This document shows positions 57,419 through 64,000 of a DNA stretch of 64,000 nucleotides, piece by piece (positions within the stretch are counted from its first letter, which is position 1; each line of letters starts with the position of its first letter). The stretch covers positions 372,001 to 436,000 of the forward strand of contig JAFOMG010000011.1 in the NCBI GenBank assembly GCA_017418975.1, given 5' to 3'. The translations under genes and the position numbers were made by a program. The notes beneath the pieces were generated by a model, which worked only from the letters and a program-made list of their open reading frames with translations, ran no database searches and was not told where the DNA came from. This DNA comes from Sphingomonas sp. Its GTDB lineage: Bacteria > Pseudomonadota > Alphaproteobacteria > Sphingomonadales > Sphingomonadaceae.

Positions 57419-57841
57419 TTATTTCGGCGTGCTGGCCTTGGCGTCCTTGCCGTCGCCTTCCGGCGCCGCGACGATGTCGCGCGTGGTCGAGCCCTTGTCG
57501 ATCACGGTCGTGGCCGGGCTGCCCGCGGTCGAGCGCGCGCTCTGGTCGGCGCCGGTGCTGCCCGACTGGTCCATGATCGCCTGCTCGCCGGGGCTGCGCG
57601 CGGCCGAGCCGCCGAACATCGCGTCGAGCGCCTGGTTGGCCGGATTGCCTTCCTGCGGACGCGGCGCGCCCGGCTGCGGCGGCACCAGCGAGAAATCGGG
57701 CGGGATCACCAGCGGCGCCTGGCGGGCCACGGCGAACTCGTCGGGACGCGAACGGTCATAGCCGCGCTTGCCGCAGGCGGAGAGCGATGCCGCGAGCGCA
57801 ATGGCGCTCACGATGGTAACGGTCTTACGCATTGACTTCAT
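57419..57841 (-). CDS. DUF3035 lipoprotein
   Basis: A protein of 137-140 residues with lipobox LAASLSACGKRG. The mature part is Gly/Pro/Asp-rich with PDFSLVPPQPGAPRPQEGNP typical of DUF3035, a family encoded next to lspA in alphaproteobacteria. Two starts are possible, ATG 57841 (MKSMRKTV) and ATG 57832 (MRKTVTIV), both inside the end of lspA. A role at the outer membrane is likely from the lipid anchor; the function is unknown. Confidence 0.8.
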   Translation of the reverse strand: MKSMRKTVTIVSAIALAASLSACGKRGYDRSRPDEFAVARQAPLVIPPDFSLVPPQPGAPRPQEGNPANQALDAMFGGSAARSPGEQAIMDQSGSTGADQSARSTAGSPATTVIDKGSTTRDIVAAPEGDGKDAKASTPK

Positions 57842-58394
57842 TCTCCACAGCGGCCGGGCTGTCGCCTGCGGCCTTATCGCGCACTAGAAGGGCGCGGATC
57901 AACAGGATCAGCACGCCGATGGTAATCGCCGCATCGGCGACGTTGAAGACCAAAAACGGGCGCCACGCCCCGAAATGCAGGTCGGCGAAATCGACGACGA
58001 AGCCGAGGCGCGCGCGATCGAGGATGTTGCCCAGCGCCCCGCCCAGCACCATGCCGAGCGCGCAGATGTCCGGCAGCTTCTTCTCGCGGAACATCCACCA
58101 GACCACGCCCGCGGCGATCGCGCCGGTGAGCGCCACCAGCAGCCAGCGAGTCGCGTCGCTGTTCGCGGCGAACAGGCCGAGCGACACGCCGATATTGGCG
58201 ACGAAGCGCAGGTCGAAGATCGGCAGCACTTCCTGGACATGGTTGAGCCCGTCGAGCCCCAGCTTCTGGCCGATCAGCGTCTGGACGAACTTGAGGTCGA
58301 CGCCGAGCGCGCGCACGACGAGCAGCTTCGTCACCTGATCGATGACGAAAACCAGGGCCGCCACGGCGAAGCCGATTCCACGAGTCACGTTCAT
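57825..58394 (-). CDS. lspA: lipoprotein signal peptidase
   Basis: Signal peptidase II, 189 residues, cleaves prolipoproteins after lipidation. Four membrane segments are seen. The catalytic pair is the Asp in LGNILDRARLGFVVDF and in VFNVADAAITIGV, and the N-terminal FVIDQVTKLLV motif is clear. The stop region overlaps the DUF3035 gene, whose product is a substrate-type lipoprotein. It is coupled to ileS by ATGA overlap. Confidence 0.95.
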   Translation of the reverse strand: MNVTRGIGFAVAALVFVIDQVTKLLVVRALGVDLKFVQTLIGQKLGLDGLNHVQEVLPIFDLRFVANIGVSLGLFAANSDATRWLLVALTGAIAAGVVWWMFREKKLPDICALGMVLGGALGNILDRARLGFVVDFADLHFGAWRPFLVFNVADAAITIGVLILLIRALLVRDKAAGDSPAAVENEVNA

Positions 58395-61306
58395 TCCACC
58401 ACCCCGGCACAGCGGTCGCACAAGGCGCCGTCCTGCGCAACTTCCGGGAGATGCCGCCAGCACCGGCCGCATTTATGGCGCTGGGTGGGCATGACCGTGA
58501 CCGTTTCGCCCTTCGTCACCGCCGAGACGATGAACAATTCGGCGAGATCCTCCGCCGAGGCCGGCAGATCGGGTACGGTCACCTCCGCCTCCAGGCTCGA
58601 TCGCACCTGCTTCTCGCGGCGATAGGGCTCGATCGCCTCGGTCACCTGCTGGCGCAGCGCCCGGATCGCGTTCCAGTCGCTCTCCACCGCCGCGCCCCGG
58701 GGCAGCACCGGCCATTCGAGCAGATGGACCGATTCGTCCGCGCCCGGGAAGCGCGCCTGCCACACTTCCTCGGCCGTGAAGGCGAGGATCGGCGCGGCAT
58801 AGCGGACCAGCGCGTGGAACAGCACGTCCAGCACGGTGCGATAGGCGCGGCGCTTGGCCGAGCCCTCGGCATCGCAATAGAGGCAGTCCTTGCGGATATC
58901 GAAGAAGAAGGCCGAGAGGTCCTCGTTCATGAAATCCGTGAGCGCGCGGCTGTAGCGGTTGAACTCGAACGCATCCGCCGCGCCGCGCAGCTCGGCATCC
59001 AGCTCGGCGAGCTTGGCCAGGATATAGCGCTCCAGCTCGGGCATCTCGGCCACCGCGATCCGTTCGCCCTCGCCGAACCCGTCGAGCGCTCCGAGCAGGT
59101 AGCGGAAGGTGTTGCGGATCTTGCGATAGGCGTCGCCCGTGCCGGCCAGCACTTCCTTGCCGATGCGGACGTCCTCGAAATAATCGGTCTGCGCGACCCA
59201 GAGGCGCAGGATGTCCGCGCCGCTCTCGCCGATGATCTTGAGCGGATCGACGACATTGCCCAGGCTCTTGGACATCTTCTTGCCCTGGCCGTCGAGCGCG
59301 AAGCCGTGCGTCAGCACCGCGTCATAGGGCGCCCGGCCGCGCGTGCCCGAGGATTCGAGCAGCGACGACTGGAACCAGCCGCGATGCTGGTCCGAACCCT
59401 CGACATAGAGGTTGGCGCGGGTGCCGGCGCCGTAGCGCGCCTCGATCACGAAGCTGTGCGTCGAGCCCGAATCGAACCAGACGTCGAGAATGTCGGTGAC
59501 CACCTCATAATGGGCGAGGTCGTAGCGCGGGCCGAGCAGCGCCTGGTGGTCCGCCTGGAACCAGGCATCGGCCCCGCCGGTCTCGAAGGCGTTCAGGATG
59601 CGGGCGTTGACCTCCGGATCGCGGAGATACGCGCCGGTCTGGCGATGCACATAGAGCGCGATCGGCACGCCCCAGGCGCGCTGGCGGCTGATCACCCAGT
59701 CCGGGCGGCCTTCCACCATCGCGCGGATGCGGTTGATCGCGCGCTCGGGCACCCAGCGGGTATTCTCGATCGCGTCGAGCGCGATGCCGCGCAGGGTGGC
59801 GCCGTTCGAGGCGGAGGCGTCGCGCGATTCCTCGTCCCAGCTCGTGTCGTGCGTGGCGGTGCTCGGCCGGTCCATCGGGATGAACCATTGCGGGGTGCAG
59901 CGGAAGATCACCTTGGCCTTGGAGCGCCAGCTGTGCGGATAGCTGTGCGCGAAGTCGTCCGAAGCGGCGAGCAGCGCGCCCGCCTCGCGCAGGTCGGTGC
60001 AGATCGGGCCGTCCGATGCGACGAACTTCTTGTTGATCACCGAGCCCTGGCCGCCGAGCCACAGCCAGTCCGGCCGGTACATGCCCGCCGCGTCGACCGC
60101 GAACACCGGGTCGATGCCGTGCGCCTTGCAGAGCAGGAAATCGTCCTCGCCGTGATCCGGCGCCATATGGACGAGGCCGGTGCCGGCATCGGTGGTGACG
60201 AAGTCGCCGGGCAGGAAGGGGCGGGGCTTGGCGAAGAAGCCGCCGAGACGGTGCATCGGGTGGCGGGCTACGGCGCCAGCTAGCTGCGAACCCGTGAAAC
60301 TGATGTCTTGGCTATGGGCGTCGTCCGCGAGTGGCGGCGTAACCGACAGACCAAAATTGCGTACGAGCATGTGCAAGCGCTGGAACCAAGGAACGACCCG
60401 CTCCCTACCCAAGATGATGCGCTTACCACTCAGGAGGCTGAGAAGCTCCTCACGTCTAGAAAGGCGTTCGCTGTCGCCTTCCAAGTTTGGAACGTCGATC
60501 TTGTCTACTTTGAGGGTGATCGCGACATAATCCACCTCCGGCCCATAGGCGAGCGCCTGGTTCACCGGGATCGTCCAGGGCGTGGTCGTCCAGATCACCG
60601 CATGCGCGCCGACCAGTTCGGGCGCGTTCGGCGCCTCGACGATCTCGAACGCCACGTCGATCTGGGTCGAGACGATTTCGTCATATTCGACCTCGGCCTC
60701 GGCCAGCGCGGTCTTCTCCACGGGCGACCACATCACCGGCTTGGCGCCGCGATAGAGCTGGCCGCTCTCGGCGAACTTGAGCAGCTCGCCGGCGATGATC
60801 GCCTCGCTCTCATAGTTCATCGTGAGATACGGGTTGGCCCAGTCGCCCATAACGCCCAGCCGCTCGAACTGGCCGCGCTGCACGCCCACCCATTTCTCGG
60901 CATAGGCGCGGCATTCGGCGCGGAAGGCGACGGGGTCGACTTCGTCCTTGTTCAGCTTCTTGGCGCGATAGGCCTCCTCGACCTTCCACTCGATCGGCAG
61001 GCCGTGACAGTCCCAGCCCGGGATGTACGGCGCGTCCTTGCCCATCAGGCTCTGCGAGCGGACGACGATGTCCTTCAGGACCTTGTTCATCGCATGGCCC
61101 ATATGAATGTCGCCATTCGCATAGGGCGGGCCGTCGTGCAGGATGAAGCGGGTGCGGCCGGCGCGCTGGGCGCGCAGCTTCTGGTAGAGGCCGATCTTCT
61201 CCCAATGCGCGAGGATGGCCGGCTCCTTCTGGGCCAGTCCGGCCTTCATGGGGAACTCGGTCTTCGGCAGGAAGACGGTTTCGCGATAGTCTTTTTGGTC
61301 GCTCAT
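58391..61306 (-). CDS. ileS: isoleucyl-tRNA synthetase with an unusual block in the editing domain
   Basis: A class I synthetase of 971 residues. The HIGH motif is GDIHMGHA, KMSKS is GKKMSKSLGN, and the C-terminal zinc site has CGRCWRH and CDRCAG. Between the start of the editing domain and GSQLAGAVARHPMHRLGGFF there is a block of about 80 residues (nucleotides near 60290-60530), visibly more AT-rich than the rest, starting KVDKIDVPNLEGDSERLSRR. The total length is slightly above the usual 940 or so. The start is ATG 61306. It is followed by lspA as usual. Confidence 0.95.
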   Translation of the reverse strand: MSDQKDYRETVFLPKTEFPMKAGLAQKEPAILAHWEKIGLYQKLRAQRAGRTRFILHDGPPYANGDIHMGHAMNKVLKDIVVRSQSLMGKDAPYIPGWDCHGLPIEWKVEEAYRAKKLNKDEVDPVAFRAECRAYAEKWVGVQRGQFERLGVMGDWANPYLTMNYESEAIIAGELLKFAESGQLYRGAKPVMWSPVEKTALAEAEVEYDEIVSTQIDVAFEIVEAPNAPELVGAHAVIWTTTPWTIPVNQALAYGPEVDYVAITLKVDKIDVPNLEGDSERLSRREELLSLLSGKRIILGRERVVPWFQRLHMLVRNFGLSVTPPLADDAHSQDISFTGSQLAGAVARHPMHRLGGFFAKPRPFLPGDFVTTDAGTGLVHMAPDHGEDDFLLCKAHGIDPVFAVDAAGMYRPDWLWLGGQGSVINKKFVASDGPICTDLREAGALLAASDDFAHSYPHSWRSKAKVIFRCTPQWFIPMDRPSTATHDTSWDEESRDASASNGATLRGIALDAIENTRWVPERAINRIRAMVEGRPDWVISRQRAWGVPIALYVHRQTGAYLRDPEVNARILNAFETGGADAWFQADHQALLGPRYDLAHYEVVTDILDVWFDSGSTHSFVIEARYGAGTRANLYVEGSDQHRGWFQSSLLESSGTRGRAPYDAVLTHGFALDGQGKKMSKSLGNVVDPLKIIGESGADILRLWVAQTDYFEDVRIGKEVLAGTGDAYRKIRNTFRYLLGALDGFGEGERIAVAEMPELERYILAKLAELDAELRGAADAFEFNRYSRALTDFMNEDLSAFFFDIRKDCLYCDAEGSAKRRAYRTVLDVLFHALVRYAAPILAFTAEEVWQARFPGADESVHLLEWPVLPRGAAVESDWNAIRALRQQVTEAIEPYRREKQVRSSLEAEVTVPDLPASAEDLAELFIVSAVTKGETVTVMPTQRHKCGRCWRHLPEVAQDGALCDRCAGVVE

Positions 61307-61415
61307 GGGTGCGCGGGAATTAGAGGAAGCCGCGCGGCATGCAAAGCAGATGTTCTGATGCCGCGCCGGACGGGCGATTTCGGGAAGTCTCGCATGCGTG
61401 CGGGCGCGTCTTTTC

Positions 61416-62342
61416 CTATCGGGCGAGCAGCGCGCGCGCCCGGGCCGCGTCGGCGGCGATCTGCGCGGTGAGCGCCTCCAGCGAATCGAACTTCGCCTCG
61501 GGACGCAGATAGTCGACCAGCTGCACTTCGATCGTCTGGCCATAGAGATCGCCGTCGAAATCGAAGAAATGCGGCTCGAGCAGCTCGACCGGCGGCTCGA
61601 AGGTCGGGCGGATGCCCAGGCTGGCGACGCCGCCCAGCACGCGCCCATCGGCCAGCCGGCCGCGCACGGCATAGATGCCGTAAGCCGGGCGCAGATAGTT
61701 GGCGAGGCTGAGATTGGCGGTGGGGAAACCGAGCGTGCGGCCGACCTGGTCGCCATGCTGGACCACGCCCTCGATCGCGAAGGGGCGGGTGAGCAGCCGC
61801 GCCGCCTCGGCCGGGCGGCCCTCGCGCAGATGCTCGCGGATGCGGCTCGACGAGACGATCTCGCCGTCGAGCCGGACCGGCGCCACCGTCTCGGCGGAGA
61901 AGCCCAACTCCGCGCCAAGCGCGGCGAGCATCGCCACATCGCCCTCGCGGCCCTTGCCGAAGGTGAAGTCGCCGCCGGTCACCACGCCGCCCGCGCCGAT
62001 GAGCCCGACCAGCCGCTCCTCGGCGAAGCCGCGCGCGCTGAGCGCCGCCAGCGCGGCGTTGAACGGGAAGACCAGCATCGCGTCGACCCCGGCCTCGGCG
62101 AGGAGGCGCTGGCGCTGGTCCATGGTGGTGAGGCGGAACCAGGGGCTGTCGGGGCGGAAATAGCGCTGGGGATGGGGATCGAAGGTGCCGACCAGCGCCG
62201 GCCGCCCCTCGGCCCGGGCGCGCGCGACCGCGCGGCCGACCACGGCCTGATGCCCCAGGTGAAATCCGTCGAAATTGCCCAGCGCGACGATCGCCCCCCG
62301 ATAGCGGGACGGCACCGCCGAGCCGCCGTCCAGCCGCTCCAT
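61416..62342 (-). CDS. ribF: bifunctional riboflavin kinase / FAD synthetase
   Basis: A protein of 308 residues that makes FMN and FAD. The adenylyltransferase domain has LGNFDGFHLGHQAVV, VGTFDPHPQRYF and VTGGDFTFGKGREGD; the kinase domain has GRTLGFPTANLSL and GIYAVRGRLADG. ATG 62342 (MERLDGGSAVPSRYRGAIVA) is chosen; the frame is open upstream. It lies 109 bp before ileS on the same strand, the classic ribF-ileS-lspA order. Confidence 0.94.
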   Translation of the reverse strand: MERLDGGSAVPSRYRGAIVALGNFDGFHLGHQAVVGRAVARARAEGRPALVGTFDPHPQRYFRPDSPWFRLTTMDQRQRLLAEAGVDAMLVFPFNAALAALSARGFAEERLVGLIGAGGVVTGGDFTFGKGREGDVAMLAALGAELGFSAETVAPVRLDGEIVSSSRIREHLREGRPAEAARLLTRPFAIEGVVQHGDQVGRTLGFPTANLSLANYLRPAYGIYAVRGRLADGRVLGGVASLGIRPTFEPPVELLEPHFFDFDGDLYGQTIEVQLVDYLRPEAKFDSLEALTAQIAADAARARALLAR

Positions 62343-62401
62343 CCGCGCGCCTATAGGGGGGGCGAGCGTGGCGATCAAATCCTCCCCCTGCGGGAGGGCC
62401 T

Positions 62402-63574
62402 TCACTGTCCCGCCACGATCCCCGCGCGGATCACGCGCAGCACGTTGCCGCCCATCACCTTGCGGATGTCGTCGGGCGAGAGCCCGGCATCGACCAGCGC
62501 GCCGGTGATCGCGATCAGTTGCGACGAATCCCAGCCGGTCGTCACCGCGCCGTCGAAATCCGAGCCGAGCCCGACATGGTCGATCCCCACCAGGTCGCGC
62601 ACGTGCAGGATCGCGCGGACGACATTGGCCGGCTCGGTGCCGCACACCGCCGCGTCCCAATATCCGATGCCGACGACGCCGCCGGTGCGCGCCACGCCCT
62701 GGATCTCCGCATCGGTCAGGTTGCGGTTCACCTTGCAGGTCGCCTGCACGCCGCCATGGCTGGAGACGACCGGGCGCTTGGCCATCGCCAGGATCTCGGC
62801 GACCGATTCGTGGCTCGAATGGGCGATGTCGACGATCATGCCGAGCTGCTCCATCCGCGCCACCACCTGGCGGCCGAGCGGGGTGAGCCCGCCCTTGTGG
62901 ATGCCGTGCATCGATCCGGCGATGTCGTTGTCGAAGAAATGCGCGAGCCCGGCCATGCGGAAGCCCGCGGCGTGGAGCTTGTCGAGATTGGCGATCTGCC
63001 CCTCCAGGTCCTGCAGCCCCTCGATCGAGAGCATGCCGCCCACCACCTTCCGGCCCGCCGCGCGATCGGCGAGGAGGCGGTCGAGATCGGCCGGGCTGTG
63101 GATCACGCGCAGCTTGCCGTTCGATCCCGCCGCCGCGCGATCGAGCTTGCGGGCATGGAAGAGCGAGCGCTCGAGCAGCGAGGTCCAGGTCTTGGGCGGC
63201 TGGAGCTGGGCGATGGTGAGCAGCGTGATATTGTCGGTGTCGCCCGAATTCGCGTCGTAATTCTGGTGCTTGGGCGTCTTGGTGACCGAGGAGAAGACCT
63301 GGAGCGCGACATTGCCCTCGATCAGCCGGGGCAAGTCGACCTGGCCGGTGTTCGAGCGCTCGAGCAGGCTGCGGCGCCACATCAGCGTATCGGCGTGCAT
63401 GTCGGCGATCTGGAGCGAGGCGTGGAGCTGCTTCACCGCGTCGCTCGGTTTGGCGAGCTTGACCGGCACCACCTTGTTCATGCTGCCTTCGACGATGCCC
63501 GGCGCGAAGCCGAAAAAGCCGACCACGGCCAGCAGGAGCATGATCAGCACGCCCCAGAGGATCTTCTTCTTCAT
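62402..63574 (-). CDS. membrane-anchored dipeptidase (renal dipeptidase family)
   Basis: A zinc peptidase of 390 residues. One N-terminal hydrophobic segment (residues about 5-25, ILWGVLIMLLLAVVGFFGF) anchors or exports it. Metal and active-site residues are DMHADTLMW (HxD), MLSIEGLQDLEG (bridging Glu), VDIAHSSHE (His) and VSSHGGVQA (His). The C-terminal part has GLGSDFDGAVT. It hydrolyses dipeptides, possibly beta-lactam-like bonds. The ATG overlaps the folA stop as ATGA. It is near ribF, same strand, 59 bp apart. Confidence 0.92.
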   Translation of the reverse strand: MKKKILWGVLIMLLLAVVGFFGFAPGIVEGSMNKVVPVKLAKPSDAVKQLHASLQIADMHADTLMWRRSLLERSNTGQVDLPRLIEGNVALQVFSSVTKTPKHQNYDANSGDTDNITLLTIAQLQPPKTWTSLLERSLFHARKLDRAAAGSNGKLRVIHSPADLDRLLADRAAGRKVVGGMLSIEGLQDLEGQIANLDKLHAAGFRMAGLAHFFDNDIAGSMHGIHKGGLTPLGRQVVARMEQLGMIVDIAHSSHESVAEILAMAKRPVVSSHGGVQATCKVNRNLTDAEIQGVARTGGVVGIGYWDAAVCGTEPANVVRAILHVRDLVGIDHVGLGSDFDGAVTTGWDSSQLIAITGALVDAGLSPDDIRKVMGGNVLRVIRAGIVAGQ

Positions 63575-64000
63575 CCCACCCGCTCCAGCGTCACGAAGCT
63601 ATAGGCAGGGCGCCCCGCTTCCTCGGTGAAATCCTCGCGCGCAACTTCGCGCCATTCAACCCCGAAAGCGGGGACGATCGCGTCGCCCGGCGGCGTGGCA
63701 TGGATTTCGGTGAGCTCGATCCGGTCGGGCGCGAACTGCGCGAAGATCTCGGCGCCGCCGATCACCGCGACTTCGCCGGGACCGGCCAGCGCCAGCGCCT
63801 CCGCCGGCGAATGCGCCACCTCGGCGCCCTCGGCCCGCCAGCCGGCGTCGCGGGTCAGCACGATGTGGCGGCGGCCGGGCAGCGGGGCGGGGAAGCTCTC
63901 GAAGGTCTTGCGCCCCATGATCATCGGCTTGCCCATGGTCTGCGCCTTGAAGCGCCGGAGATCGGCCGGCAGGTGCCAGGGCAGCCGGCCGTCGACGCCG
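63571..64000 (-). CDS. folA: dihydrofolate reductase, 5' end outside the window
   Basis: The last 143 codons or so of a DHFR are visible, running off the right edge. Motifs are GRLPWHLPADLRRFK, then MGKPMIMGRKTFESFP (NADPH binding), RRHIVLTRD, VAVIGGAEIFAQF (Gly-Gly) and LTEIHATPPGDAIVP. The product reduces dihydrofolate to tetrahydrofolate. It is coupled by ATGA overlap to the dipeptidase gene. Sensitivity to trimethoprim cannot be judged without the N-terminus. Confidence 0.92.
   Translation of the reverse strand, partial: GVDGRLPWHLPADLRRFKAQTMGKPMIMGRKTFESFPAPLPGRRHIVLTRDAGWRAEGAEVAHSPAEALALAGPGEVAVIGGAEIFAQFAPDRIELTEIHATPPGDAIVPAFGVEWREVAREDFTEEAGRPAYSFVTLERVG

Noticed and set aside
1..64000. 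tRNA, rRNA or tmRNA genes
   Set aside because: No cloverleaf with TTCGA-type arms or rRNA-like stretch was seen by eye; a covariance search such as tRNAscan would be decisive.

Overview
The window is a high-GC, densely packed chromosomal segment that looks like an alphaproteobacterium of the order Sphingomonadales. The support is the mix of families and neighbourhoods: serC-serA-hisZ, lptC-lptA-lptB-rpoN, divK beside a DUF3572 gene, lspA beside a DUF3035 lipoprotein, a TorF-type porin, a ligase-associated helicase/exonuclease pair, and many short palindromic repeats with 'GTCATCCC' or 'CCTGAACTTGTTTCAG' cores. No rRNA, tRNA, prophage, CRISPR array or full-length insertion sequence was recognised. 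Both window ends cut genes (hrpB at the left, folA at the right). The species assignment is inference.

Layout. 1-5 kb: partial hrpB, a small acidic protein, a polyprenyl diphosphate synthase divergent from a chorismate mutase, and a large membrane protein with a J-domain-like N-terminus. 4.9-8.5 kb: a translationally coupled carbohydrate operon (GH130, GH13, GT4). 8.6-16 kb: a PLP-dependent desulfhydrase, smc with a tiny coupled membrane protein, two tandem DsbA-like thiol proteins and a DciA-like protein, divergent from mutY. 16.9-25 kb: a serine hydrolase, nudC, an XRE regulator with a membrane partner, pheA, a membrane-anchored cytochrome c, an NTF2-like protein and a complete yfiR-yfiN-yfiB c-di-GMP signalling operon. 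25-31 kb: a LOG-like protein, an extensin-like lipoprotein and the serine/histidine genes serC-serA-hisZ, with a serC-type RNA leader. 31-38 kb: a mannitol-dehydrogenase-family oxidoreductase, a retropepsin-like protein, and the ligase-associated DEXH helicase and exonuclease. 38-45 kb: an endonuclease/phosphatase-fold protein, rpoN, lptB, lptA, lptC, rnd and a TerC protein, probably one transcript. 45-51 kb: a glycine-rich double cold-shock protein, an Lrp regulator divergent from an S41 peptidase, an EamA exporter and the ATP-dependent DNA ligase that functionally belongs with the helicase/exonuclease pair. 51-64 kb: a phosphoesterase, dps, a GDT1-like transporter, rpmG, divK, HAD and RidA proteins, a porin, ileS-lspA-DUF3035, ribF, and folA-dipeptidase.

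How the genes fit together: most are housekeeping. The parts that read as systems are the YfiBNR diguanylate cyclase module, the lipopolysaccharide transport operon with sigma-54, the ligase-associated repair set (split over two loci about 11 kb apart), and the GH130/GH13/GT4 operon, whose substrate is unknown.

The most unusual material is between the genes. There are two copies of a miniature inverted-repeat element flanked by 9-bp direct repeats (20063-20290, nested inside another repeat, and 46056-46192). A structured element of about 84 nt occurs twice in gaps between convergent genes (31109-31192 and 38191-38273), and its central hairpin changes by compensation. A palindromic repeat is read in frame inside hrpB. 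An AT-richer block of about 80 codons sits inside the editing-domain region of ileS.
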